DNA from: Micromonospora sp. HK10
Lineage (GTDB): Bacteria > Actinomycetota > Actinomycetes > Mycobacteriales > Micromonosporaceae
Length of the DNA: 39,808 nt
Reading direction: 5' to 3'
Assembly: GCF_000982955.1 (NCBI RefSeq)
Contig: NZ_KQ058887.1
Coordinates: 1 to 39,808, forward strand
Shown here: in pieces, positions 16,296-24,480 of the stretch
Numbering within the stretch: position 1 is the first letter of the stretch
Layout of the letters: the number at the start of each line of letters is the position of its first letter
Position numbers and translations under genes: made by a program
The notes under the pieces: generated by a model
What the model saw: only the letters and a program-made list of their open reading frames with translations
Databases searched by the model: none
Told to the model about the DNA's origin: nothing

Positions 16296-17285
16296 ATGAG
16301 CGGAGTCGACGAGGCGGTGCGGCCCGAGGGCGGGCCGATGCGGGACCTGCTGCGGGTGGGGCCCGGGACGGTGGACCTGGCGGCCGTGGATCCCCGGTCG
16401 ACGCCGGGCCTGCCGGCCGCGGCCGGGCACGGGAAGGACCGCAAGGCGTGGGCCCGGGCGCAGGTGGCGCTGCTCGGCGCGGAGCTGGGCCGGCAGCAGG
16501 AGCTGCTGTACGCCGCCGCGACGGCGTCCACCGGGCCGGGGGCGCCCGCGGGTGCGCCGGCGGCGGCCGGCGCCCACCTGGCCGGCGACCGGCCGCGCCG
16601 GGTGCTGCTGGTGCTCCAGGCGATGGACTGCGGCGGCAAGGACGGCACGATCAAGCGGGTGGCCGGCGCGATGAACCCGCTCGGGCTGCACATCCGCTCG
16701 TTCGGGCCGCCGACGGAGGAGGAGCGGCGGCACGACTTCCTGTGGCGGATCCGGCGTGCCCTGCCGCCGCCGGGCTACGTGGGGATCTTCAACCGCTCGC
16801 ACTACGAGGACGTGCTGATCGCCCGGGTCGAAGGGCTGGTCGACGAGCCCACCTGGCGGGCCCGGTACGACCTGATCAACGACTTCGAGCGGGAGCTGAC
16901 CGACGCTTCGGTCACCCTGGTCAAGGTGATGCTGCACATCTCGTACCCGGAGCAGGGCGAGCGGTTGATGCAGCGGCTCACCGACCCCACGAAGTACTGG
17001 AAGTACAACCCGAGCGACCTGGACACCCGGGCCCGGTGGGACGACTACCAGGCCGCGTACGCCGAGGCGCTGGAGCGCTGCGGCACGGACGCGGCGCCCT
17101 GGTTCGTGGTGCCGGCGGACCGGAAGTGGTACCGCGACTGGGCGGTGGCGCACCTGCTGCGGGAGACGTTCGACCAGCTGGATCTGGGGTATCCCGCTGC
17201 GGATTTCGACGTCGAGGGGGAGCGTGACCGATTGCGGAGCGAGGGCCGGGAAGGCGAAGGTGAACGGCGGGTGAACGAGCGGTGA
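16296..17285 (+). CDS. ppk2: polyphosphate kinase 2 (PPK2) family protein
   Basis: This 329-aa P-loop kinase transfers phosphate between polyphosphate and nucleotides. It has Walker A AMDCGGKDGTIKR at about residue 111, Walker B FNRSHYEDVLIARV at about 165, and the lid region RKWYRDWAVAHLL near residue 275, as in PPK2 enzymes that act on AMP, ADP or other nucleotides. Class I or III cannot be told with confidence. The ATG is preceded by GAGGAT six bases upstream, usable as a weak -10 or Shine-Dalgarno sequence. The last nine codons and the stop overlap a PHO box (17259-17291) that probably serves the DUF47-pit operon. Confidence 0.9.
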   Translation: MSGVDEAVRPEGGPMRDLLRVGPGTVDLAAVDPRSTPGLPAAAGHGKDRKAWARAQVALLGAELGRQQELLYAAATASTGPGAPAGAPAAAGAHLAGDRPRRVLLVLQAMDCGGKDGTIKRVAGAMNPLGLHIRSFGPPTEEERRHDFLWRIRRALPPPGYVGIFNRSHYEDVLIARVEGLVDEPTWRARYDLINDFERELTDASVTLVKVMLHISYPEQGERLMQRLTDPTKYWKYNPSDLDTRARWDDYQAAYAEALERCGTDAAPWFVVPADRKWYRDWAVAHLLRETFDQLDLGYPAADFDVEGERDRLRSEGREGEGERRVNER

Positions 17286-17291
17286 ATCGGG
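17259..17291. promoter_or_regulatory. three-unit PHO box (PhoP-binding direct repeats) before the pit operon
   Basis: Three contiguous 11-bp units start at 17259, 17270 and 17281: GGTGAACGGCG, GGTGAACGAGC and GGTGAATCGGG. The complement matches the Streptomyces PHO-box repeat GTTCAYYYRSS. It overlaps the 3' end of ppk2, including its stop codon, and lies 45 bp before a -10 candidate TAGCAT (17337-17342) of the DUF47-pit operon. PhoP binding is inferred. Confidence 0.75.
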
Positions 17292-17406
17292 CCTGACCTC
17301 GGGTGGGCCGGCGCATGCCCGGTTCCGCGGGGTACCTAGCATGCCCTTCAGCAGGCGCCCGCCGGGGCGACGGCCACCCTTCCACCGACACGACGAGGTC
17401 CGTGCT

Positions 17407-18033
17407 GTGAAGTTTTCCTTCCGTCCCACCGAGGGCGCCTTCTACGAGCTCTTCACCAGGGCCGCGCAGAACCTGGTGCGGGGTACCGAGCTGCTCAACG
17501 AGCTGTCGCTGCCGGGCGTCGACGTCCAGTCGGTCAGCGAGCGGTTGACCGAGGTCGAGCACGACAGCGACCAGATCACCCACGACCTGTACAAGAAGAT
17601 CAACTCCACCTTCATCACGCCGTTCGACCGGGAGGACATCTACCGGCTGGGCTCGCTGCTCGACGACGTGATGGACCACCTGGAGGCGGTCGGCAACCTG
17701 CTCTACCTCTACGGCCTCACCAAGCTGCCGTCGCTGCCCCGGGAGATGCACGAACTGGTCAACGTGCTGGATCAGCAGGCCAAGCTGACCGCCGAGGCGA
17801 TGCCCCAGCTGAAGTCGATGAAGAACCTCGAGCCCTACTGGATCGAGTGCAACCGGCTCGAGAACGACGGCGACCAGGCGTACCGGATGCTGCTGGTCCG
17901 GCTCTTCTCCGGCGAGTACGACGCGCTGACCGTGCTGAAGATGAAGGAGGTCGCCGACGAGCTGGAGGCCGCCTGCGACGCCTTCGAGCACGTGGCGAAC
18001 ACGGTCGAGACCATCACGGTCAAGGAGTCCTGA
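17407..18033 (+). CDS. DUF47/PhoU-like accessory protein of the Pit phosphate transporter
   Basis: This 208-aa all-helical protein begins VKFSFRPTEGAFYELF and has conserved DUF47 segments such as VEHDSDQITHDLYKKINSTFITPFDREDIYRL. DUF47 proteins are PhoU-like and usually pair with Pit transporters, probably controlling them. GTG 17407 is chosen because GAGG at 17395-17398 is eight bases upstream and the protein then matches family length; the frame also opens at ATG 17341, which overlaps the probable -10. The gene ends four bases before the pit start. Confidence 0.9.
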   Translation: MKFSFRPTEGAFYELFTRAAQNLVRGTELLNELSLPGVDVQSVSERLTEVEHDSDQITHDLYKKINSTFITPFDREDIYRLGSLLDDVMDHLEAVGNLLYLYGLTKLPSLPREMHELVNVLDQQAKLTAEAMPQLKSMKNLEPYWIECNRLENDGDQAYRMLLVRLFSGEYDALTVLKMKEVADELEAACDAFEHVANTVETITVKES

Positions 18034-18037
18034 TCTC

Positions 18038-19042
18038 GTGACTCCCGAACTCATCGCCGTACTGGCGGTGATCGTGGCCGCGATGGCGTTCGACTACACG
18101 AACGGCTTCCATGACGCGGCCAACGCGATCGCCACCAGCGTCTCCACCCGGGCGCTGACCCCCCGCGTCGCCCTGGCCCTCGCCGCGGTCGGCAACTTCG
18201 TCGGCGCCCACTTCGGGGCCGGCGTGGCCAAGACGGTCGGCGACGGCCTGGTCACCCTCCCGAAGGGGATGCCCAGCCTCGGCGTGGTCTTCGCCGGGGT
18301 GCTCGGCGCCATCGCCTGGAACCTGATCACCTGGTACTTCGGTCTGCCGTCGTCCTCCTCGCACGCCCTGTTCGGCGGCCTGGTCGGCGCGACCCTGCTC
18401 GCCACCGGCGGCGTCGTGCAGTGGGGCACCATCCTCGACAAGGTGCTCATCCCGATGGTGCTCTCGCCGGTGGTCGGCCTGGTCCTGGGCTTCCTGGTGA
18501 TGCTGGCGATCCTCTGGCTCTTCCGGAAGGGGCAGCCCGGCAAGCTCAACCGCGGCTTCCGCTGGGCGCAGACGGCCTCGGCCGCCGCCATGTCGGTCGG
18601 TCACGGTATGCAGGACGCCGCCAAGACCATGGGCATCATCGTGCTGGCGCTCTACACCGGCGGCTACCAGGAGAACAAGACGCACATCCCGCAGTGGGTG
18701 TTCTGGACCTCGGCGACCATGTTGGCGCTCGGCACGTACTCCGGCGGCTGGCGGATCATCCGTACCCTGGGCCGGAAGATCATCGACCTGGGCCCGCCGG
18801 AGGGCTTCGCCGCCGAGACGGTGGCCAGCGCGGTGCTCTACTTCAACGCCCTGGTGCTAAAGGCCCCGATCTCCACCACCCACACGATCACCTCGGCGAT
18901 CATGGGCGTGGGCGCCACCAAGCGGCTCTCCGCGGTCCGCTGGAACGTGGCCGGCAACATCGTGATCGCCTGGGTGATCACGTTCCCGGCCGCCGCGACC
19001 ATCGCCTGCCTGGCGTACCTGCTGGTCCGTCCGCTGTTCTGA
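18038..19042 (+). CDS. pit: low-affinity inorganic phosphate transporter, Pit family
   Basis: This 334-aa integral membrane protein imports phosphate, usually as a metal-phosphate complex with protons. The N-terminal repeat carries DYTNGFHDAANAIATSVSTR and the C-terminal repeat KAPISTTHTITSAIMGVGATKR, the duplicated Pit signatures; GLPSSSSHALFGG is a third conserved segment. About nine to ten membrane segments are apparent. GTG 18038 follows the DUF47 stop by four bases, with AAGGAG at 18022-18027, so the two genes form an operon, probably under the upstream PHO box. A strong bidirectional terminator follows. Confidence 0.95.
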   Translation: MTPELIAVLAVIVAAMAFDYTNGFHDAANAIATSVSTRALTPRVALALAAVGNFVGAHFGAGVAKTVGDGLVTLPKGMPSLGVVFAGVLGAIAWNLITWYFGLPSSSSHALFGGLVGATLLATGGVVQWGTILDKVLIPMVLSPVVGLVLGFLVMLAILWLFRKGQPGKLNRGFRWAQTASAAAMSVGHGMQDAAKTMGIIVLALYTGGYQENKTHIPQWVFWTSATMLALGTYSGGWRIIRTLGRKIIDLGPPEGFAAETVASAVLYFNALVLKAPISTTHTITSAIMGVGATKRLSAVRWNVAGNIVIAWVITFPAAATIACLAYLLVRPLF

Positions 19043-19050
19043 GCGCGGCG

Positions 19051-19084
19051 CGCGGGGCCTCCGGCAGTGGCCGGGGGCCCCGCG
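19051..19084. terminator. bidirectional terminator hairpin
   Basis: A 14-bp stem (CGCGGGGCCTCCGG with its complement, one G-T pair) with a 6-base loop fills the gap between the convergent pit and oxidoreductase genes. No T-tract is seen. Confidence 0.75.
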
Positions 19085-20053
19085 TCACGCGTAGGAGACG
19101 CCGATCCGGGCCCGGATGTCGTCGAGCAGCGCCATCACCTCGAGGGTGGCCGAGTGCGGCACCAGCGGGCTCTCGATCAGCCCGGCCGCCAGGCAGCGCT
19201 GCACCTCGATCGCCTCGTACTGGTAGCCGCCGCCGGTCAGGTCCGCCGCGATGGTCTCCGGCTCGGCGCCGGCCCGGTGCAGCACCGCCGCGGCGGGCCG
19301 GTAGAACGGCTCAGGCAGGTCGATCCGGCCGGTCGTACCGGTGATCGCCGCGGTGACCGCGGTGGCGCCGATCATCCCGCAGCTCAGCGTCGCCACCGCC
19401 CCGGAATTCCAGCCGAGGACGATGCCGGTGTTCTCGTCCACCAGCTCGGGGCTGATCCGGGCCCAGGCCCGTACGTGCTGGGGCACGCCGAGCAGCAGGT
19501 GGGCCAGGCTCAGCGGATAGATCCCGAGGTCGAGCAGGGCGCCGCCACCCAGCGTCCGGGCCCGCATCCGGTGCTCCGGCGGGAACGGGCCGGCCGCGCC
19601 GAAGTCCGCCCGGACGTGGGTGACCTCGCCGATGGCGCCGTCCGCGATCAGCTCCAGCACCCGCAGGATCAGCGGGTTGGTCCGCATCCACATGGCCTCC
19701 ATCAGAAAGAGACCGCGGGCGCGGGCCGTCTCGATCAGCTCGGTGCTGCTGGCCAGGTCCAGCGTGCAGGGCTTCTCCACCAGCACCGCCTTGCCACCGG
19801 CCAGGCACGCCATGGTCGCCTCGTGGTGCGCGGCGTGCGGCGTGGCCACGTAGACGACGTCCACCTCCGGGTCCGCGGCCAGTTCCGCCCAGGAGGCGTA
19901 CGCGCGGGACGCGCCGTGCCGCTGCGCGAAGAGCTCCGCGCTCTCCCGGGTACGCGAGCCGACCGCCACCAGCTCGGCCCCCGGCACGAACCGCAGGTCC
20001 TCGGCGAAGCGGCCGGCGATGTATCCGGTGGCCAGGATTCCCCAACGAGTCAT
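19085..20053 (-). CDS. Gfo/Idh/MocA family NAD(P)-dependent oxidoreductase
   Basis: This 322-aa protein has an N-terminal Rossmann fold starting WGILATGYIAG and ending in VDVVYVATPHAAHHE, followed by VEKPCTLD (the conserved EKP) at about residue 92 and MEAMWMRTNP, then GGGALLDLGIYPL where the family has a catalytic D-x3-H-like segment. Members oxidise or reduce sugars, inositols or dihydrodiols; this one resembles the dihydrodiol-dehydrogenase-like group, but the substrate cannot be assigned. ATG 20053 has TAGCGT (20060-20065 on the minus strand) six bases upstream and no Shine-Dalgarno sequence. Confidence 0.9.
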   Translation of the reverse strand: MTRWGILATGYIAGRFAEDLRFVPGAELVAVGSRTRESAELFAQRHGASRAYASWAELAADPEVDVVYVATPHAAHHEATMACLAGGKAVLVEKPCTLDLASSTELIETARARGLFLMEAMWMRTNPLILRVLELIADGAIGEVTHVRADFGAAGPFPPEHRMRARTLGGGALLDLGIYPLSLAHLLLGVPQHVRAWARISPELVDENTGIVLGWNSGAVATLSCGMIGATAVTAAITGTTGRIDLPEPFYRPAAAVLHRAGAEPETIAADLTGGGYQYEAIEVQRCLAAGLIESPLVPHSATLEVMALLDDIRARIGVSYA

Positions 20054-20289
20054 GCCGGCACGCTATCCCTTCCTGTTCCGGGGCCGGCAGGGTGATCCGC
20101 CCCGCCCCCGCCCCGCCCTCGCCCCCGCCGCCGCACGGCGCGGAGGGCTGACGGCACGAGCTGGTGCACACACAGCGTGAAGATTGCGTAGCGTGACGGC
20201 TGCCCTCGCTGCTCTCGCGAAGTCGAGTACCCAGAAGCGGCCAAGCGGACATAAGGCCACGCTCTTCCGGGCCGGGCCGCCCACCTCTC

Positions 20290-20369
20290 GCCGCCTTTGC
20301 TCTGCAGCCACATACGCAGCGCTATACGGAAGGTTGCCGTTGCGGATCTGGCTGCAGAGCAAAGGCGGC
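20290..20369. repeat. long inverted repeat (31-base arms) in a gene-free stretch
   Basis: Arms 20290-20320 and 20339-20369 match at 28 of 31 positions, with 21 consecutive perfect pairs containing CCTTTGCTCTGCAGCCA, and an 18-base spacer. Pairing continues outside as ACCTC/GAGGT (20283-20287 with 20375-20379). It sits between divergent genes, so it is not an ordinary terminator. The rest of 20054-20504 is less GC-rich than its surroundings and holds no gene that I can support; its only clear signals are the -10 hexamers at either edge. Confidence 0.85.
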
Positions 20370-20504
20370 AGCGGGAGGTCTGATGGATGGAGCCGGCAGC
20401 TACGTACCGTGACCAAGGGGTGCGCTCGGGAGCGCGGCCAGGTGGCGGACACCTACGCCCGGCCGCCCCCGGTGGGGCCGGCCGGCGGGAACTAGGCTCG
20501 GCGC

Positions 20505-21332
20505 ATGACGATGGACGGCTTCGCCGCACCCCCCGCTCTGGTGGAGCACGCCCGCCGGTTCCGCGCCGAGGGCGGGGTCCCGGCCGTGCCCCGGGTCGCC
20601 GCCACCGTGCTGCTGTTGCGCCCGGCCGGCGCCGACTTCGAGGTGTACCTGATCCGCCGGGTGGCCGCGATGACCTTCGGCGGCATGTACGCCTTCCCCG
20701 GCGGCGGAGTGGACCGCTCCGACTCGGAGGCGCACCTGGGCTGGGCCGGCCCGGATCCGGCGGGGTGGGGCGAGCGGTTGCGGCTCGACCCGGCCGCCGC
20801 GCAGGCGGTCGTCTGCGCCGCCGCCCGCGAGGTCTTCGAGGAGGCGGGCGTGCTGCTCGCCGGGCCGGACGCCGGGACCGTGGTGGGGGACGTGAGCGGG
20901 GACGACTGGGAGGCGGCCCGGCAGGACCTGGTGGCCCGGCGGACCGGCTTCGCCGACCTGCTGGCCGGGAAGGGGCTCACCCTCCGGTCCGACCTGCTGC
21001 TGCCGTGGAGTCGGTGGATCACGCCGGAGTTCGAGCCGCGCCGCTTCGACACGTACTTCTTCGTCGCCCTGCTGCCCGAGGGGCAGCGGACCCGGGACGT
21101 CTCCGGCGAGGCCGACCACACGCTGTGGCTGCGGCCGGCGGACGCCCTGGCCCGGGCGGGGTCCGGCGAGCTGACCATGCTGCCGCCCACGATGGTCACC
21201 CTGGCCGAGGTGGCCGCCGCCGGCGACCTGGCCGGCGTGGCCCGCGCCTCGGCCGCCCGCGACGCCGGCACCCCGATCACCCCGCGCCTCGACCTCTCCG
21301 ATGCCGACGGGCCGCGCTTCCGGCTGGCGTGA
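20505..21332 (+). CDS. NUDIX hydrolase with insert in the Nudix box (NUDT19-like)
   Basis: This 275-aa protein starts with a strand-rich segment (VAATVLLLRPAGADFEVYLIRR) followed by MYAFPGGGVDRSD and, about 40 residues later, AAAREVFEEAGVLL. The Nudix box is therefore split by an insert of roughly 35-40 residues, as in NUDT19-type enzymes that cleave CoA derivatives or other nucleoside diphosphates linked to another moiety. The substrate is not known. ATG 20505 has TAGGCT (20493-20498) six bases upstream and no Shine-Dalgarno sequence. It ends three bases from the stop of the convergent WYL regulator gene. Confidence 0.88.
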   Translation: MTMDGFAAPPALVEHARRFRAEGGVPAVPRVAATVLLLRPAGADFEVYLIRRVAAMTFGGMYAFPGGGVDRSDSEAHLGWAGPDPAGWGERLRLDPAAAQAVVCAAAREVFEEAGVLLAGPDAGTVVGDVSGDDWEAARQDLVARRTGFADLLAGKGLTLRSDLLLPWSRWITPEFEPRRFDTYFFVALLPEGQRTRDVSGEADHTLWLRPADALARAGSGELTMLPPTMVTLAEVAAAGDLAGVARASAARDAGTPITPRLDLSDADGPRFRLA

Positions 21333-21335
21333 GGG

Positions 21336-22292
21336 TCAGCCGGTGGCACGCAGGTAGCGCTCCGCGAGGGTACGCAGGAGGTCGGCCAGCTCGGGCGGGT
21401 CCTCGACGGTGAAATCGAGGTCGAGCAGGCCGAGCCAGACCGCGACGGTCTCCAGCCGGTCGGCGCCGGTGTGCAGGAGACAGGCCGTGTCGCCGGCCGG
21501 CTCGACGGTGCCGACGGCCGGGTTGATCCGGTCGGCCACCACCTCGGCGGGAGCGTGCACCCGGATGCGCGCCCGGTGCCGCCACGCGGCCGAGGAGACC
21601 CCCTGCCGCACCCGGTCCACCACGTCACCGGGCAGCTCGCGGGCCGCGAACCGGGGGCCGGTCGGGGTACGCGGACTGATCCGGTCCACCCGGAAGGTAC
21701 GCCAGTCGTCCCGGGCCGGGTCGAAGGCCACCAGGTACCAGCGCCGGCCCCAGTTGACCAGCCGGTACGGTTCGACGTCCCGCCGGTCCGCGGTGCCGTC
21801 GTGCCGGATGTAGTCGAAGCGCAGGCGCTCCCGGTCCCGGCAGGCCGCCCCGATGGCACTGAGCGTCCCGGCGTCCACGGTCGGGCCGGGCTGGTCGTGC
21901 GGGACGCGCACGGTGTGCGTGTGCAGGGCGCTGACCCGGCGGCGCAGCCGGTGGGGGAGCACCTGCTCCAGCTTGGCCAGCGCCCGCAGCGAGGTCTCCT
22001 CGATGCCGGCCACGCTGCCGGCCGCGGCGGTGCGCAGCCCGACCGCCACGGCCACCGCCTCCTCGTCGTCGAGGAGCAGCGGGGGCAGGGCCGCGCCGGC
22101 ACCCAGCCGGTAGCCGCCGACCGCGCCCCGGGTGCCGTGCACCGGGTAGCCGAGCGCGCGCAGCCGCTCCACGTCGTTGCGTACGGTGCGGGTGCTCACC
22201 GCCAGGCGCTCGGCCAGTTCGGTGCCGGTCCAGTCCCGCGGGGTCTGCAACAGCGACAGCAGGCGCAGCAGGCGCGCCGAGGTCTCCACCAT
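21336..22292 (-). CDS. YafY-type transcriptional regulator (HTH + WYL domains)
   Basis: This 318-aa regulator has an N-terminal winged HTH (ELAERLAVSTRTVRNDVERLRALGYPV, residues about 24-50), a GGYRLGAGAALPPLLLDDEEA linker, and a WYL domain with VEPYRLVNWGRRWYLVAFD (WYL at about residue 185) and a WCX-like C-terminal segment. WYL proteins bind ligands such as nucleotides or nucleic acids and control the HTH. The gene is divergent from an epoxide hydrolase gene, with a perfect palindrome between (22313-22335), so it probably controls both. CAGAAT plus GGAG precede the ATG. Confidence 0.9.
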   Translation of the reverse strand: MVETSARLLRLLSLLQTPRDWTGTELAERLAVSTRTVRNDVERLRALGYPVHGTRGAVGGYRLGAGAALPPLLLDDEEAVAVAVGLRTAAAGSVAGIEETSLRALAKLEQVLPHRLRRRVSALHTHTVRVPHDQPGPTVDAGTLSAIGAACRDRERLRFDYIRHDGTADRRDVEPYRLVNWGRRWYLVAFDPARDDWRTFRVDRISPRTPTGPRFAARELPGDVVDRVRQGVSSAAWRHRARIRVHAPAEVVADRINPAVGTVEPAGDTACLLHTGADRLETVAVWLGLLDLDFTVEDPPELADLLRTLAERYLRATG

Positions 22293-22312
22293 CTCCGGGA
22301 TTCTGCCAGTGC

Positions 22313-22335
22313 ATTAGGAACGAAGCCTTCCTAAT
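22313..22335. promoter_or_regulatory. candidate operator palindrome between WYL regulator and epoxide hydrolase
   Basis: ATTAGGAA and TTCCTAAT (8 bp each) are perfect inverted repeats separated by seven bases. A further TTCCTA occurs at 22339-22344, running into the hydrolase -10 TACGCT (22343-22348). A dimer bound here would cover the -35 region of the hydrolase promoter. Confidence 0.6.
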
Positions 22336-22354
22336 CGCTTCCTACGCTCGGGGC

Positions 22355-23545
22355 ATGGCAGACAACACCGCGATCATCCCGTTCCGTATCGACGTCCCCC
22401 AGGCCGACCTGGACGACCTCGCCGACCGGCTGGCCCGGACCCGCTGGGCCGAGGAACTGCCCGCCGACCCCGACCCGGCCGCCCCCGCCGGCCCGGTCCC
22501 GCCCGGCTGGGAGTACGGCGTCCCGCTGAGCTGGGTGCGACGGCTGGCCGAGCGCTGGCGCACCGGCTACGACTGGCGGGAGTGGGAGGCGCGGCTCAAC
22601 GCGTACCCGCAGTTCACCACCGAGATCGACGGGCAGCGGGTGCACTTCCTGCACGTCCGGTCGCCCGAGCCGGACGCCACCCCGCTGATCCTCACCCACG
22701 GCTGGCCGGGCACCGTCCTGGAGTGGCTGGACGTGATCGGGCCGCTGACCGACCCGCGGGCGCACGGCGGCGACCCGGCCGACGCCTTCCACCTGGTCAT
22801 CCCGTCAGTGCCCGGGTACGGCTTCTCCGGACCCACTCGGGAGCGCGGCTGGAACCGCCACCGGGTGGCCCGCGCCTGGGCCGAGCTGATGCGCCGCCTC
22901 GGCTACCAGCGGTACGGCGCGGCCGGCAACGACCTCGGCGCGTTCGTCTCGCCGGAGGTGGGCCGGGCCGACCCGGAGCACGTGCTCGGGGTGCACGTCA
23001 CGCAGGTCTTCTCCCTGCCCTCCGGTGACCCCGCCGAACTGGCCGGTCTCACCGAGGAGGAGCGGGGCAAGGTGGCGTTCGCCGACTGGTTCGTGCAGCG
23101 GCGGGGCGGCTACGACAAGCTGCACTCGACCGAGCCGCAGAACGTGGCGCACGCGCTGGCCGACTCGCCGGTGGGCCTGCTCGGCTGGCTGGGCCAACTC
23201 ATGGGTGACCAGATCGACGCCGACCACCTACTCACCAACACGACCATCTACTGGCTGACCAACACGGCCGCCTCGGCGGCCCGCTACTACTACGAGGACG
23301 CCGAGTCCGTGCACCCGACGCAGAAGGTCAACGGGCGCGGCACGACGGTGCCGGAACCGACCACGGTGCCGCTCGGCCTGGCCAACTTCGCCTGGGACTT
23401 CCAGTCGATCCGGACGCTCGCCGAACGAGACCACAAGAACATCGTCTCCTGGCACACGTACGACCGGGGCGGGCACTTCGCCGCCCACCAGGCACCCGAC
23501 CTGCTGGTCGCGGACCTGCGGCGGTTCTTCGCCGCGCTGCGCTGA
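22355..23545 (+). CDS. epoxide hydrolase, alpha/beta hydrolase with EHN domain
   Basis: This 396-aa protein has the N-terminal EHN domain (FRIDVPQADLDDLADRLARTRW, residues 9-30), the oxyanion-hole motif THGWPGT at about residue 115, the nucleophile elbow GAAGNDLGAFVS with Asp at about residue 192, two tyrosines as candidate lid residues (ARYYYED), and a C-terminal GGHFAAHQAPD supplying the histidine. It opens epoxides to diols. The ATG has TACGCT (22343-22348) six bases upstream and no Shine-Dalgarno sequence. The last 51 coding bases, the stop and a few bases beyond are duplicated in tandem immediately downstream. Confidence 0.9.
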   Translation: MADNTAIIPFRIDVPQADLDDLADRLARTRWAEELPADPDPAAPAGPVPPGWEYGVPLSWVRRLAERWRTGYDWREWEARLNAYPQFTTEIDGQRVHFLHVRSPEPDATPLILTHGWPGTVLEWLDVIGPLTDPRAHGGDPADAFHLVIPSVPGYGFSGPTRERGWNRHRVARAWAELMRRLGYQRYGAAGNDLGAFVSPEVGRADPEHVLGVHVTQVFSLPSGDPAELAGLTEEERGKVAFADWFVQRRGGYDKLHSTEPQNVAHALADSPVGLLGWLGQLMGDQIDADHLLTNTTIYWLTNTAASAARYYYEDAESVHPTQKVNGRGTTVPEPTTVPLGLANFAWDFQSIRTLAERDHKNIVSWHTYDRGGHFAAHQAPDLLVADLRRFFAALR

Positions 23546-23613
23546 ACCGAGCAGGCACCCGACCTGCTGGTCGCGGACCTGCGGCGGTTCTTCGCCGCGC
23601 TGCGCTGAACCGA
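23489..23613. repeat. perfect tandem duplication of the epoxide hydrolase gene end
   Basis: A 62-bp sequence (23489-23550) recurs identically at 23552-23613, a period of 63 bp. It covers the last 17 codons, the TGA and nine following bases. The first copy's stop ends the protein, so the second copy is untranslated. Confidence 0.95.
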
Positions 23614-23629
23614 TCCACGGTGGACCGGC

Positions 23630-23663
23630 GGCGGGCCCCGGCCGATTCCGACCGGGGCCTGCC
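23630..23663. terminator. bidirectional terminator hairpin
   Basis: GGCGGGCCCCGG (23630-23641) pairs with CCGGGGCCTGCC (23652-23663), a 12-bp stem with one G-T pair and a 10-base loop, between the convergent epoxide hydrolase and pst operons. Confidence 0.7.
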
Positions 23664-23683
23664 GCGGACCGGGACGGCAACGC

Positions 23684-24460
23684 TCAGCCGAAGCGGCCGG
23701 TGATGTAGTCCTCGGTCTTCTTCTGGCTCGGGTTGCTGAAGATTTTCTGGGTGTGGTCGTACTCGATCAGCCGGCCCGGGTCGCCGGTCTTCTCGATGGA
23801 GAAGAACGCGGTCCGGTCCGACACCCGGGCGGCCTGCTGCATGTTGTGCGTGACGATGATGATGGTGAACGTGTCCTTGAGCTGGAACATCAGGTCCTCG
23901 ATGGCCAGCGTGGAGATCGGATCCAGCGCCGAGCAGGGCTCGTCCATCAGCACCACCTGCGGCTCGACCGCGATGGTACGGGCGATGCAGAGCCGCTGCT
24001 GCTGGCCGCCGGAGAGGCCGGCGCCGGGCTTGCCGAGCCGGTCCTTCACCTCGTCCCAGAGGTTCGCCGAGCGGAGCGCCTTCTCGGCCGCCTCCTCGAG
24101 GATCGACCTGCGCTTCACGCCGTTGAGCCGCAGCCCGGCCACCACGTTCTCGAAGATGCTCATGGTGGGGAACGGGTTGGGCCGCTGGAAGACCATGCCG
24201 ATCATCCGGCGGACCGCGGTGACGTCCACGTCCCGGTCATAGATGTCCTGGTGGTCGATGGTGAGGCTGCCCTCGACCCGGGCACCCGGCAGCACCTCGT
24301 GCATCCGGTTGATGGACCGCAGGAAGGTGGACTTCCCGCAGCCCGAGGGGCCGATCAGGGCGGTGACCGTCTTCGGTTCGACGGTGAGGCTGATGTTCTC
24401 GATCGCCTTGAACCCGCCGTAGTACGCGGTGACGTTCGTGGCTTCGATGCGCTTGGCCAT
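23684..24460 (-). CDS. pstB: phosphate ABC transporter ATP-binding protein PstB
   Basis: This 258-aa ATPase energises high-affinity phosphate uptake. Walker A GPSGCGKSTF at about residue 37, the PstB-specific QRPNPFP of the Q-loop region, the signature LSGGQQQRLCIARTI, Walker B VVLMDEPCSALDP and the H-loop ITHNMQQA-type segment (VTHNMQQAARVSD) are all present. Length is typical for PstB. The ATG at 24460 has GGAGG about ten bases upstream; the frame is open further upstream but that region is the 3' end of pstA in another frame. It is the last gene of the pstSCAB operon, 20 bp after pstA. Confidence 0.96.
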   Translation of the reverse strand: MAKRIEATNVTAYYGGFKAIENISLTVEPKTVTALIGPSGCGKSTFLRSINRMHEVLPGARVEGSLTIDHQDIYDRDVDVTAVRRMIGMVFQRPNPFPTMSIFENVVAGLRLNGVKRRSILEEAAEKALRSANLWDEVKDRLGKPGAGLSGGQQQRLCIARTIAVEPQVVLMDEPCSALDPISTLAIEDLMFQLKDTFTIIIVTHNMQQAARVSDRTAFFSIEKTGDPGRLIEYDHTQKIFSNPSQKKTEDYITGRFG

Positions 24461-24480
24461 GGTGGCGGTACCTCCGGGGT

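Noticed and set aside
20184..20495. Possible 103-residue protein between the oxidoreductase and NUDIX genes
   Set aside because: Third codon positions lack the strong G/C bias of real genes here and the frame crosses the long inverted repeat; no domain is visible.
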